NCBI GenBank assembly: GCA_905147135.1
Contig: LR990055.1
Location: forward strand, 1,736,001-1,800,000
Length of the DNA: 64,000 nt
From: Blastobasis lacticolella
Taxonomy: Eukaryota > Arthropoda > Insecta > Lepidoptera > Blastobasidae
Direction of reading: 5' to 3'
Below are positions 23,316 to 33,684 of the stretch, piece after piece. The notes beneath the pieces are model-generated. The model did not search any database, had not been told where the DNA came from, and worked only from the letters and a program-made list of their open reading frames with translations. Each line of letters begins with the position of its first letter. Position 1 is the stretch's first letter. A program made the translations under genes and the position numbers.

Positions 23316-23656
23316 AAATGTATGACGTAATGAAACAATATAGCTAAATTGGCCCCTTTTCCACGAGCAATTCACCCCCACCCCGTGCCCCACTTGACGG
23401 ATGGGTTAAAAATTGGAGCAACCACGAGCCTGATTGGCGTAGAGGGTTCCGTGCGCGGCCTATTTTACAACGACGACGTTATGCAACGTTCTAATGACGC
23501 CGCGGTCTTGTAGTGGATCGTTACTCTGTTTCTCAACAACAACTTGCATTAACTTACCGTACGCGCTTCCTTCACCTACTTTTAAAATTATAGTGGCGAG
23601 ACAAAATTGTAAATCCTGAAAATATGGTTTGGGATGTTGAGTTTGACTCATGAATG

Positions 23657-23880
23657 TTTACTAAGTTGAATGCCTACCAATGTTCTTACGGTGAGGGCAA
23701 ACATCGTGAGGAAGCCTTCAACCACCATTTTATCCAATCCGGTCAAGTTCTGACAGTCAGAGAGGCAGTTGCTCTACTGTATCTGATCTGCCTAATCGTG
23801 GATCATGGGCAAGGTGGACCCTGGGCTTTCCCGCGCGATAGTACAACCGGAATATTGACGCCAAGATGATTATACGATTT
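23657..23880 (+). mobile_element. SINE-A, 5'-truncated
   Basis: TTCTTACGGTGAGGGCAAAC through GGATCATGGGCAAGGTGG to GACGCCAAGATGATTATACG. No tRNA-like head. Confidence 0.75.
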
Positions 23881-24509
23881 AACGCCCTGTGATATTTTTG
23901 ATGGAATAATAAAAAACGCAATCTGACGTCCGTGATACAAAATAATGTATTATTAGCGAGGAGTATCCGTAGAACGTTTTAATTAAGTTGAATGGTAGAA
24001 TGGTTGCCTATGAAATAATTTACAGTAAAATCTACTAGAAAGGTCGCGGGGTGAGTTGTTGGTGGCAGCATAGCCCGGGCGTAAGAGGGTAGAATAACAG
24101 GACGGGGCGGCACTCTAAAGGGGTTACTATTCATTTCAAATAAACATTAGCAATCGTCAATTGTGAATATTTGCTCCACTGTTTCTAGAAGGAGCCGATC
24201 TTAACCCCAGAACCCAAACTCAGGACCACCGGTGTCAGTTGACACGTGTTCAGTATTCCGTTGGCAAAGCAAACAGAGTACAGATTGAACTATTTTCCAT
24301 ATATATTGTTGAAGTACGTGATCCCGCCGTCTCACTGCCGAAGCGCGATTGAGATATTGTGAACAAACGAGAATGCGTGCTTGGGTACTATGAATATCTT
24401 GTATTTTTTGGAATTCGGTTTACAGCGCGGAATGTAGGGGTTCCATTTTCGGCGTTTTGGTGCTACATCTACAAGACAATAATAAAAATATTGCCTCAAT
24501 ATCCTTGCA
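23881..24509. other. Intergenic, no feature recognised
   Basis: Nothing assignable. Confidence 0.35.
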
Positions 24510-24783
24510 TAATTGGCGTCAATATCCTTGGCCGTGTGGTGTCCGGCAGAGTAGAATAGTACCAACCCCCTACGCTCATGGGTGTCGTACAAGGCGTCAA
24601 ATGTTTTCGAGGCAAAAGACCAAGAGTCTCCGTAGTCTGGAAAATGGGCAGCAGCATTTTCCATTGTTATATTTAAACACTGCGATCTCCAACCCGCCTG
24701 CTGGGTTATGGCAATTACCTCCCCTTTCGTGGGACAGGCCCTAAGTCCTGCAGTGGACTGTTACGGGCTGTGATGATGATGAA
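24510..24783 (+). mobile_element. SINE-C, full-length
   Basis: Includes the head (CTTGGCCGTGTGGTGTCCGG), middle and a TGATGATGATGA end. It carries a short deletion in the AAGCGTGGAGAT segment. About 20 bp of SINE-A-like sequence (GGATTTGGCAGATTGGG) follows directly. Confidence 0.82.
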
Positions 24784-24803
24784 GGATTTGGCAGATTGGG
24801 TAA

Positions 24804-25880
24804 CACAAATTACAGAGATATAAAGACAATGAAATAATACAACAAATATAAGGCTATACATAGTTTTATAATATTTATAAAACGAAACAAATTGATTTAC
24901 TCCCATTTATTTAATTTATTAAAAACATAATGAGTAACTCCGCCATTTTGAATCTTGTATTATATTAAGTATTATTATTTTAGCAAAGCAGTTTAGGTAC
25001 ATGTATCGGCGTCTGTCAATCGTTTTCCTTCTTCGATCCTTTGCAATAATGTACTGTAACAACGAACCAAATGTTTAGAATTTCTCACCATTACCAGTGG
25101 CATAAATTAAAACTACACATATTTTATTGACACAGCACAAATATGTAACAAACAAACATTGTTCCCCATTTAATTCAGTAAAATATTTTTAAATATTTAT
25201 ATGATTATATTTCATTTTGAATGTAATAGATAATTATAATTAATATTCAATGATTTTAAATAATCTACCATTTGGGTTATTTTGTTATAGTGACAACCCA
25301 TTTGTTTACATTTTTTATCTTTAATTTGATCTCATACTTTAGAGAGGTGTGTTCTGAATACGGTCCGGGGATCATTCATTCGGCTCATCATTCATTCATT
25401 CAGTCTTATCCATTCAATTTGGCCCAGTCGAATTTGGCAGTCGACTCCCGACAGTCAGAGAGTGCGGTTCTGACAGTGTTTAGACAGTTTTTGTATGTTC
25501 ATTGTTCTAATATAATCGTGTGCTTGTATGCGTGTCGCTTGTTGCAGAGATGAACACTACATGGTGTCGTCAGTGTCGCGGCACGCAGCTGAAGGTCGGG
25601 CCCAGTCCCTGCGGTGCCGAACTGGTTTGAGGAAACACAACGTTTGGTCTTCTCCCTATGGACCTTTATGAAACCGGCTTCATGGTCCTTGTTGGCGCGC
25701 GGTGATTCCAAAAACGCAGATGACGTGGGCTCACCGTTGGTGTAGGCATGGCCGACGCCCGCAGCGAGTGAAAGAATGAAAATTATTTATTGCTCATGTA
25801 GAAATATAACAAAACCAAAGGAAAAAGAAAAATCAACCGGTGCCTTATCGCTTAATACGATTTCTGGTTTTCTGGCGATT
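24804..25880. other. Intergenic, partly GC-richer segment unassigned
   Basis: 24804-25320 is AT-rich with nothing assignable. 25340-25770 has higher GC, an ATTC microsatellite (about 25372-25400) and a short frame starting at 25552 that stops after about 25 codons. It could be part of an LTR element, but no RT, gag or terminal repeat was found. Confidence 0.3.
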
Positions 25881-26036
25881 ACTGTGGCCCTAGCACAAGT
25901 GTGTCCGCGACAAAGCTCGCACCGCGAGAAAGCGTTTGTCTCTTTCTCTCAATACTAAGACGAAAGAGATAGCAACAGCTATGTCGCGCTTTTTCTCGCT
26001 TATCGCGCGCGAGAGCAACTTGTACTAGGCCTACTG
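25880..26036. mobile_element. Foldback MITE S with TACTG target duplication
   Basis: The left arm (GGCCCTAGCACAAGT, then GCGAGAAAGCG) and right arm (CGCTTTTTCTCGC, then ACTTGTACTAGGCC) are inverted repeats across about 147 bp. TACTG flanks both sides (25880-25884, 26032-26036). The centre is rich in CGCG and TCTCTTTC. There is no coding capacity. Confidence 0.7.
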
Positions 26037-26583
26037 GTTGACTGGCGGCGGCCGACGGCGTCGAAACTGTTGACTCACTACTCGGTGCAGCGAAGTCGAT
26101 TCAACACCGCGAAGAGTATTCACTGGCGCAGTAAAAAAAAACGCTGCTTATTAGCACGGGGTGCTCAGCTCCAGAGACTATCAATCTCAGGGTCCCCAGC
26201 GGAAGATCGTGGCCAACCTCGCTTCGTCCCTGTATTAGGAGATACACATAACGAGGAGTGAGCTCGTTGCGGTGCGGAAATTCGGCCTCCAAGCACGGCT
26301 CTCATTACCAAACTTACTGTTATCGGTATTGCACGGTTTAACTAGACCAGGGTCGCTTTTCATTACATACATTGTATTGTACCTACACGGACCTGAAAAA
26401 AATATGGACGCCGTTCTACAGTAAAAAGAAGTGAAGCATGCAAGGTACGACATTTCTTCACAATTTACACACGCAGGTATTGCAATCCGCCGCCATTTTT
26501 TTTTTATTAGGTACCGCTCTGTCACACCAGTGACAGTGTCTAAACATGCACACATAAATAGGCACTTATGATTTCAAATCATA

Positions 26584-26688
26584 TGACTGTAATTACCTGA
26601 ACTGCCAAATCCAGGATCATGGTCAAGGTGGAAGGTCCTCGTGCGCTAAAGCACAACCAGTACATTAACGCCAAGATGATGACTTATG
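26584..26688 (+). mobile_element. SINE-A 3' fragment
   Basis: CCAGGATCATGGTCAAGGTGG, then ACATTAACGCCAAGATGATG. Only the last 100 bp of the family is present. Confidence 0.7.
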
Positions 26689-26692
26689 ATTT

Positions 26693-26862
26693 TAAATAAA
26701 AATTATTAAATAATTTATGCAAGAAACATAAATCTAAAATTACATCGTACAGTAATTAAATTTAAAAGTACCTACCTATAACCAAATATAAATAGAACAA
26801 CTTCAAGTAGTTTACAACCAAAATTATTTAGGCTAAGTAAATTAAGTATATACATACATACT
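26693..26862 (-). repeat. Repeat O copy
   Basis: AT-rich block (ATAAATCTAAAATTACAT, AATTAAATTTAAAAGTACCTAC, GGCTAAGTAAATTAAGTA) repeated at 34297-34462, where it interrupts the gypsy RNase H region. Probably the 3' end of a retroposon; the orientation is a guess. Confidence 0.5.
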
Positions 26863-27079
26863 ATATTTACCATTAACTAAATGCCTAAACAAGGTTAGTT
26901 TACCTGTCTCTTAGGCATCGATGTTAGTAGGTCAATTTAATGTAAGTTAGTGCTAATGATTGTACTTATTATTTTGGAGAGTATCCATCCATATTCCTGT
27001 GTCTTGATGTAAGTAGGTCAACTTAATGGAGGTTAGTGCTTATGTTTATACGTATTATCTTGTAGAGTATCCGTCCACA

Positions 27080-27305
27080 TTTATTTATTTATTTAAAACT
27101 TCATGCACAATTACGCACAAAGGCGGACTTAAAGCATCATAGCTTTATCTACCAGTCAACGGGAGAGTTGATAGTATGAGAAATTACACGGCGGTGCAAC
27201 ATGATTGACACAAATATTGGTGAACACATTAAATCTAAGTACTTATGTTTAATCAAATTTGACATTAATATTCACAAACCAAGGCTGATAGCCCATAACT
27301 GACAA
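27080..27305 (-). mobile_element. Repeat I inserted in tandem array
   Basis: TTTATTTATTTAAAACTTCA, then GGCGGACTTAAAGC and CTTTATCTACCAGTCAAC. It matches the reverse of 1178-1347. Confidence 0.55.
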
Positions 27306-27348
27306 ACCATATTCCTGTGTCCTGATGTTAGTAGGACAATTTAATGTA

Positions 27349-27410
27349 GGTAACCACTTTCCATCAGGTGGCCCGCTTGCCTGTTTGTCTGCCGTATAAC
27401 ATAAAAAAAA
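27349..27410 (+). mobile_element. Repeat E 3' fragment with poly-A
   Basis: ACTTTCCATCAGGTGGCCC through TGCCGTATAACATAAAAAAAA, inserted in the third tandem unit. The terminal A run defines the retroposed 3' end of the family. Confidence 0.7.
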
Positions 27411-27455
27411 GGCTAGTGCTTATGATTGTACGTATTATTTTAAAGAGTCAATCCT

Positions 27456-28237
27456 TATTTTTATATGTTCCGTGGTATTCAAGCTAACGTTTGACCAGCG
27501 TGCTTAGCTGTGCAGGTACATGCCTCGATAAATTCCAACCGTGGCCATGTAAAGAGTTGAGCCCTTATCGGTCCTCTACACGCACAATAAACTGTTGGAA
27601 ATAATGCCACGGATTCATGTGGACGAGCCTTTAGCGGGTCGCCACACTGATGTGGTCGGCGAGGCGGTATCGCTGCGAATTTAGACCCGGTTAAGGAGGT
27701 CAGTGAGCGACGATGGGTTGCTTTTCTTGGGGTTCGAGGCTTTTTTTAAATAATAATATTTTGGTTTATCGATTTATGTTGGGACAAAACAATAAACAAA
27801 CAAAGTGATAAAAATTATCAAAAGTCCAAACCGCACGTTACTTATCTGAAATCGAGATTAATATATGTAGTGATAACACGCAAAGTCGTAGGTATATTGT
27901 ATTAGCTGTCAACTTCTGAAATAATATAAGATTATTAAATAAAAAAACAGACTATACGAAGCCTGTTTCTATCCAATTATTTTTATTTATTTTATTATGT
28001 ACGGCATGGCAAACCGACAGCTATAGTTTGAATTAACTTATTTTATCAAATATTTATAATCAAATGATTTGTAACAAATAAGTAAAGTAAGTTTCCTCGT
28101 ACGAATGGACAAGTGAATCCAACGCAAAGCTAATCGCGACCGCTAAACCGATCCATGATTTATCGACCACGTCAGTGTGAGGGAAGCTATATTTTACTCG
28201 CGTGACCGCATGATCATATCGATCTATGTTTCCCTTC
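27456..28237. other. Intergenic, no feature recognised
   Basis: Includes AT-rich sequence and, at 27480-27740, a moderately GC-rich stretch without a recognisable frame. Confidence 0.35.
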
Positions 28238-28313
28238 ACGACCCCTGTGGTTCAAAGGTTAAACCGGTCTCTCATGCAGAGTCCCGGTTTTGAATCCTTT
28301 CGGGCAGAAATTT
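28238..28313 (+). mobile_element. SINE-B head fragment
   Basis: Degenerate head only: CTGTGGTTCAAAGGTTAAACC, then TCCCGGTTTTGAATCC and GGGCAGAAATT. Confidence 0.5.
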
Positions 28314-28383
28314 AACTATTCGCTGGACGTGTGACCTGTCATGTGACCCGCTTGACTCTTTCTCTACCGTATGACATAAAATA

Positions 28384-28500
28384 GTAGTTATGCAACTGGC
28401 ATATAAAAGGGGGTATTAAACACGAGTGTACGCGCCTCGTATGATAATAGTTTGACACGAGTGTTTTAATACCTAATTATATGCAGTTGCATACACTACT
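28384..28500. repeat. Imperfect foldback repeat
   Basis: The left arm (GTAGTTATGCAACTGGCATAT, GGTATTAAACACGAGTGT) and right arm (ACACGAGTGTTTTAATACC, ATATGCAGTTGCATACACTAC) are inverted over about 45 bp each. Probably a small MITE. Confidence 0.6.
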
Positions 28501-29339
28501 TTATCTACACTAATATTTTCATGTTAACATTTCGTACCTATGATTTTTTCAACTCTGTTGGAAGTAAGCTGCGAGTAAATTTTGTTATATCAACGCACCG
28601 AGGATATCAAGCGGCGGGAAATTCACTTCACTACTTATCTATTATCTTATTTATCTATTTATTTGCTTCAAACAAGAAAAAACATTTACAAACACAAATT
28701 ATAACAATTTGTAAAAATATTCTGTTTAGCGGGAAAATAATTACACACAAATATAAACAAGATAATTAAAATTCTGAATTTGTCGAAGACATTAAGGCCT
28801 ATAATTCGCCGTGTTTTGGCGCCCAACAAAAATTTTGAAAATAAAAGTGTTGCATAATGATTAAAAAGTTATTTTACGTTACAGCTGTAATGAAATTATT
28901 ATGGGAAATGCTGTACCATAAAGTAATTTTTTAAAATTTTATAGACTGGCGTAAAAAAGTGTATCCATAAACGACTGTTTTCAAATATGAAATTGGAACA
29001 TTAAGCTATGAGTGTAGATAAAATATATTTGTCTCTGTATGTTTCCTTTATGTAATCGTGTTTATACCGGTCTGTGATTTGTGACTGTGATATTGGGATT
29101 TCACAATTAACACTCTAATTCAATAGTCCTCTATGGGTCGCTGAGCCAGAGCAGTAAGTAAGTATAAAATAGACCACATCAGTGTGAAGGAAGTACTAAT
29201 TAGGTCGCGTGACTGCCTGACCGGCTGCTCGATCTAATCCCGCCGGCCCCTTTCCGCCTTCAGGGTACAAGAGGCGGGTAGGCTTTCCACTCATATGCAA
29301 AGACTTCTATTACAATATTATAACTATAAGTCTTTGGTT
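28501..29339. other. Intergenic, no feature recognised
   Basis: AT-rich with short frames only. 29165-29290 is moderately GC-rich and weakly resembles 28160-28230 (CACATCAGTGTGA.GGAAG). Confidence 0.35.
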
Positions 29340-29382
29340 TCAAGTAGTAGATATTCTAGTGACCCACATAAAGCGTTTTGAC

Positions 29383-29592
29383 TCTACCTTTCTCCTACGC
29401 TTAGCTAAGGAATGGAACGCTTTGCCTGCTAGTATATCCTCCAAACAGGACAACTTGGACACTTTCAAAGCTATAATAGGCTACGAATAGGCTGTTACTG
29501 GACCGGCATGCTCCATCTTCGACCGCATCGTCCGTCACGTATCATCTAGTGAGATAGATATCTGTCAATTGCCTGGCTAGTCTAATAAAAAA
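29383..29592 (+). mobile_element. Repeat D copy
   Basis: GGAATGGAACGCTTTGCCTGC ... GGCATGCTCCATCTTCGACC ... GCCTGGCTAGTCTAATAAAAAAAG. Sense strand with a short A-rich end. Confidence 0.7.
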
Positions 29593-30009
29593 AGAATGGC
29601 AGTGACGATTATATACTACCGTGAAGATACCACAAGTCAGACATTACACTATTATGGGCTGTTGAAAATATATAATCAGCAGACAAATTAAGGCTGGGGA
29701 ATTCCAGTGCGCTTATTTTTCTAGTGAGTAATCGATAGTGACTACTACGATAGCGATAGTAATCCCAGGTGTTAAGGTGATATCGAAGTTGATAAAGTAA
29801 ATAAATAAAAATCAACAAATACGCTTTAAGTGTTTTTTTAATACTATATTAGTCTACAAAATTGCATGTCAATAACCTTTTATTACAAATGCTTTTAGAC
29901 ATATAAAAAAAGAGTTGTTAAAAATTACGACGGTAGGAAACATGTTTACCTTCGTGCAGTCTAGAAATAAAATTGCTATCTTAAAAAATATTTTACACGA
30001 ACAATCGTA

Positions 30010-30087
30010 CATCTGGCGTCAACATCCCTCTCGCACGCGAGGGCCCGGGGTCCGCATTGATCCAGGATTTAGCAGATCAGGTAAATT
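30010..30087 (-). mobile_element. SINE-A fragment inside the duplication
   Basis: TCTGGCGTCAACATCCCTC, GGGCCCGGGGTCCGC and GATCCAGGATTTAGCAGATC; the same truncated scrap lies at 36172-36249. It therefore inserted, and was truncated, before the SDR block duplicated. Confidence 0.8.
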
Positions 30088-30142
30088 ATTATTATAGAAA
30101 TATCCACCGCCACCAAATTCAGAATGCTAATATCATAAAAAA

Positions 30143-30901
30143 TCAGTTAAGAGTATCCCCTCCGTCAACAAAGAGAATACTGCCAGTGGTGCTTTTCGAT
30201 TTCTCACTTGCAAGGAACAGGATCGCCTCAGCAATATCGTCGGTGTCAGCAAAGCGTCCCAATACGGCTTTACTTTTTCTATTTGTAAATAGCTTGTCGA
30301 TTTCTTCCTGTTTAAAACCAGCTGCTTCATGGAAATTGGTCTTAACTGGCCCAGGATTGACAGAATTTACTCTAATACCTTGAGGTCCCAAGCCCTTGGC
30401 CACAGTTTGTGTAAAATTGTCGAGACCTGCCTTTGATATGCTGTAGGGCAGTAAATCTGGTTCGCCTCTTATTGATAGAATACTGGATACATTGACAATA
30501 TTACCTTTGGTTTTGGCCAAATGGGGTACAGCAAGTCCTGTCAGCAGATACACGCTACGAAGATTTACGGCCATTATTTGGTCGTATTTTTCTATGCCGT
30601 CCTGCACATTTGCTGCTACTCCAAATCCAGCATTATTAACAAGAACGTCTATTTTGCCAAATGTCTTTACAGTCTCTTCAATGACCTTCTTCACATCATT
30701 GTCTTCACTCAAATCAGCTTTGACGATCAAAGGCTCAATCCCTTTAACTTCTTTAACAGCTTTGGCCACTTCCCGTAGTTTTTCTTCAGTTCTTGCAACA
30801 AGGACTACTTTGGCTGATTCTTTGGCAAAATGTTGAGCTACAACTGCTCCTATTCCAAAACTTGATCCTGTGACGATAACCACTTTGTCTTGGAAACTCA
30901 T
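30143..30901 (-). CDS. Short-chain dehydrogenase/reductase, SDR copy 1
   Basis: A single-exon 252-residue protein, the usual length for a classical SDR. Visible family features are the nucleotide-binding TGxxxGIG (T11, G12, G16, G18), R37 after the second strand (typical of NADP(H) preference), NNAG at 89-92, and the catalytic tetrad N113, S140, Y153, K157 (YSISK), with NPGPVKT at 182-188. There is no signal peptide or membrane segment, so a soluble NADP(H)-dependent carbonyl/alcohol oxidoreductase is expected; the substrate is unknown. Annotators often name such insect genes FabG-like or TM_0325-like oxidoreductase. By eye it differs from copy 2 (36305-37063) at about 18 residues, seven or more of them in 191-211, the mobile substrate loop. 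F15 in the glycine motif is unusual (S in the other two copies) but falls at a variable position. All catalytic residues and the frame are intact, so it is probably functional. Confidence 0.93.
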   Translation of the reverse strand: MSFQDKVVIVTGSSFGIGAVVAQHFAKESAKVVLVARTEEKLREVAKAVKEVKGIEPLIVKADLSEDNDVKKVIEETVKTFGKIDVLVNNAGFGVAANVQDGIEKYDQIMAVNLRSVYLLTGLAVPHLAKTKGNIVNVSSILSIRGEPDLLPYSISKAGLDNFTQTVAKGLGPQGIRVNSVNPGPVKTNFHEAAGFKQEEIDKLFTNRKSKAVLGRFADTDDIAEAILFLASEKSKSTTGSILFVDGGDTLN

Positions 30902-30968
30902 TTTGTAAAGAAAATTAAAATTATAATCGTAAATTAAGATGTGAAATTAGACTATGCTTCAATACAGC

Positions 30969-31013
30969 AACTGATCGGAATGGATAATGAATCTACACCA
31001 TAGCATATTTATA
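30969..31013 (-). promoter_or_regulatory. Candidate core promoter of SDR 1
   Basis: On the reverse strand TATAAATA (31013-31006) is followed about 41 bases later by an arthropod initiator-like TCAGTT (30974-30969), some 70 bp before the ATG. The same pair at the same spacing precedes SDR 2. The spacing is about 10 bases longer than typical, so the start site is tentative. Confidence 0.4.
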
Positions 31014-31363
31014 AGCTAACTGTAGCACTATCATTATCGATTTATTTAATCTTAACGATATTGTGTATTAGGGCTGATGAGAATGACTTGGTTGTATTTA
31101 CCATGACGAGAGAATTGTACGAATTTTTGCACATAACGTTATTCTGCGATTTCTGTACAAAGTATATCACATAATCTTATCATTTCTATTATCTTACTGA
31201 TAATTAAAATACTAGGTTTTGTCTGCGATCTCTTCCGAGTTTTGCCTTTACTTGTGCATTTCGGGATAATTTTGTCTTAATAGACGCACTTTAACCACTA
31301 TCTATATTCTGTTACCTAACAGACTAGTCAACAACTGCTTTGATTTTTCTCTTGCTGTAATAG

Positions 31364-31413
31364 TTGCTCAAATATGATTATTAATAGATGTATTAATAAT
31401 CATATTTGAGCAA
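31364..31413. repeat. Perfect 23-bp hairpin upstream of SDR 1
   Basis: 31364-31386 and 31391-31413 are exactly complementary with a 4-nt GATG loop. The equivalent place in the duplicate (about 37545-37575) has no such palindrome, so it arose after duplication. Confidence 0.85.
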
Positions 31414-31439
31414 TAAATTTGTCACAATATTGATAAAAA

Positions 31440-31526
31440 TTACACTTACATCGCATATATTAGTAATTACTTAATTGAGTAGACTAATCGTGGTAATAAA
31501 TACCATGTGCGATGAAAGTGTAGTGA
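31440..31526. mobile_element. Small MITE-like element L upstream of SDR 1
   Basis: The ends TACACTTACATCGCAT and ATGTGCGATGAAAGTGTA are inverted. The same element is at 37599-37687, and relatives with the same ends are near 46955-47190 and 60913-61140. Confidence 0.55.
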
Positions 31527-32389
31527 AGAACAACGTAGGTCTCTAAACCTATATCGGTTAAAAATTGTTATAAAAAAGATTCAAGGAAAAAGAAAAGTAA
31601 CATAAATAAGGTGACTTTGTTCGTAGGAATCTCCGGAACTTCTGAAATAAATGAATGATTGATAACACTTAGTTGAATATATGTACGTTCAGAATACAAT
31701 AATAACGTTGCAAACAATAGCAATAAAAAGCTATAGGTGGCTTTACCGCTTGAAGGATTGTGGGATTTTAAGTAACTGCTTTGGTCAACAACAAAATTAC
31801 GCGATAATGCTGAGATTTAGTTCATAAATTGTAATTACAGCATTGGAATAGTACTCTATAAAGCATCTTTAAAACAATTATGTAATTATAAAAAATGTGC
31901 ATTATTTTAGAGATTATCTACCACATGATATACACAAACAGACAAAATTTGTTTGTAATTTCTGTACCTATAGATAAATATTTTGCAACTTCATGTGATC
32001 ACAATAATATGCTACTTACAGATTACGTTCGAAACACAAGACTTATCTACCTTAGATAAAACGAAAAAATATTGTATTCGGATAATACTCAAATACTCTT
32101 TATTACATAAAATTCCAAATTTTACATGTCATACATAAAACACAGTTTCATTGTTTTGCAGTACTGTAGACAAGGCTGCAGGTATAAAACTTGCTATGAT
32201 ATAACGCAAGAGTTGACATTTGTCCACATAAATTGACATAGTTTATAAAAATCTAGATTTATGGTTCTAGAGCTTGTTTCTCTAACTGTCTCTGTAAGAC
32301 AGTTAGCAGACAATACGGCAATCAGGCCACTTTTAAACATCAGTCAGGCAATCATATAAAGTAAAATTTACCTAACAAGTTATACAGGG

Positions 32390-32555
32390 TGTTACATAAT
32401 ATATCGCCTCTTTGCTTGAATAACGTGACAAGTCGAAAAAAATCAAAATTGTTTTTGGGACGTCAATGAAAGGCCGAGATCGATAGCTGACTGCGTTTAT
32501 TAAGTAAATGTGCATCTACCATCATTTACAGTATTATTTAGACAAATACCTTACA
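32390..32555 (-). repeat. Candidate 3' LTR of the gypsy element
   Basis: On the reverse strand a polypurine tract (AAGGGGGAAAAG, 32567-32556) is followed by TGTAAGG, and the interval closes with ATTATGTAACA at 32390. This fits a short TG...CA LTR. The outer end ACAGGGTGTTACATAATATAT is also the terminus of the MITE at 61331-61512, so the boundary is uncertain and no 5' LTR exists to compare. Confidence 0.4.
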
Positions 32556-32628
32556 CTTTTCCCCCTTAACTAAAGAAACTTACAATCTAAGAATACAGAA
32601 TAAGCTAAGACAATATTACCTAATGCAA

Positions 32629-33684
32629 TTAGGTTAATTTAGCGTTAGCACGTTTATACGCACGAAGCGAGCGGCTTGTGGCATTCGGAGGAGGCGGAGT
32701 CGGCGGGCGCGGCGTGCCGGCGGCGACGGGCCCGCGGTCCCCGGCGGGGCCCGGCGACCCCGGCACGGCCGCCCCCGGCGAGCCCGGCTCGTCCGACGCG
32801 TCCTTAAATGTGTCGTCGGCACCATCGCCACGTGACTCCTCATTTTCCGAGTCGGGCAAGTTGTCGGGATCCGCACGGGCGGTACTCGTCCTACTCAACG
32901 AGTATCGATTCTTAGGGCCAACTTGGATTAACTGATCCTGGTGGCGACGCCATTGAGACTTTGCCCCGACATCCACTCGGTAAGACACAGGTCCAGTCTT
33001 GCTACTGACCGTACCCTCTGTCCACTTCTCCCCCTTCGCCGTGTAATCCCGAGCTAGGACCGTGTCCCCCACGGCGATGTCTCTGAGCGTGCCGCTCTTG
33101 CTCGCTAGCTATCGCTGCTGCGCGGCGCGCGCGGCAGCGACCAGGTCGGGCCGCAGCGCGTCCAGGCGCCCGCGCAGCCGCCGGCCTAGCAGCGCCACGG
33201 ACGGGGGCACCCCCGTTGACGCGTGTTCACAATTCCTATATTGAAATAAAAATTTATTTATAGCAGTTCAGACATTTACACCGTCATGTAATGCCTTTAT
33301 GATTGCCTTTTTAACCGTTTTTATTGCATTCTCTGCGGCCCCTTTGCCCTGTGGTCTGTGTGGTGCCGTCGACACATGTTTAATACAATTCAAAACACAA
33401 TAATTTTTAAATTCGTAAGATAAGAATGGTGGTCCGTTATCCGTAACGAGCTGCGAGGGTAACCCGAATCACGCGAAAATCGATCGCATAACCGCGATCG
33501 TGAATTCTGCGTCTGTCCGCTTCATTCCAAAAACCTCTAACCATTTAGAGTGGCCGTCGATTAAAATTAAATATTTAGTTTCCGCACACTCTGCAAAATC
33601 CGCATGAATTCGATCCCAAGGTTTCATTGGGAATTCCCAAGGATGAAGGGGTGCCCGCGGTGGTGCGTCCCGCACCACGCGGCA
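32629..33684 (-). pseudogene. Ty3/gypsy integrase, disrupted
   Basis: Reverse-strand pol 3' end. From high to low coordinate: integrase core with the first catalytic Asp (LILIDGHSKW), the second (VTDNGPPF, about 33435) and the Glu (GKGAAENAIK, about 33325). Then a VPPSVALLGRRLR linker, and a C-terminal SH3-like part (GDTVLARDY...SYRVDVG, from 33072) with a proline-rich tail. In-frame stops interrupt it near 33470 and at 33109-33111. GC content of the C-terminal part is much higher than its surroundings. It is a dead transposon gene. Confidence 0.85.

Larger units (their letters stand above)
26919..27455. repeat. Three-unit 82-bp tandem repeat broken by two insertions
   Basis: Units of about 82 bp share GATGTTAGTAGGTCAATTTA, TTAGTGCTTATG and GAGTATCC.TCCA. 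They start near 26919 and 27001. A third unit (27306-27455) is separated from the second by repeat I (27080-27305) and is itself split by repeat E (27349-27410). Confidence 0.7.
29340..32385. repeat. Segmental duplication, copy 1 (contains SDR 1)
   Basis: Collinear with 35755-38585: repeat D remnant, TTTTTCTAGTGAGTAATCGAT, GGTGTTAAGG, the SINE-A scrap, the SDR gene, its promoter region and over 1 kb of upstream AT-rich sequence. The match ends near TTACCTAACAAGTTATA (32369-32384), where the gypsy element begins. Relative to copy 2 it retains about 235 bp at 29447-29683. Confidence 0.85.

Noticed and set aside
24332..24664. 110-codon frame near 24.5 kb
   Set aside because: About half is the reverse strand of a SINE-C; the remainder lacks homology.
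25316..26130. Possible LTR with a TGGCGCAGT primer-binding-like site at about 26124
   Set aside because: No matching second LTR, no polypurine tract, no gag or pol nearby, and the interval contains an independent MITE. The primer-site likeness is short.
30492..30836. Long frames on the + strand opposite SDR 1 (and similarly opposite SDR 2 and SDR 3)
   Set aside because: They are antisense shadows of conserved SDR codons; the same shadow appears opposite each paralogue.
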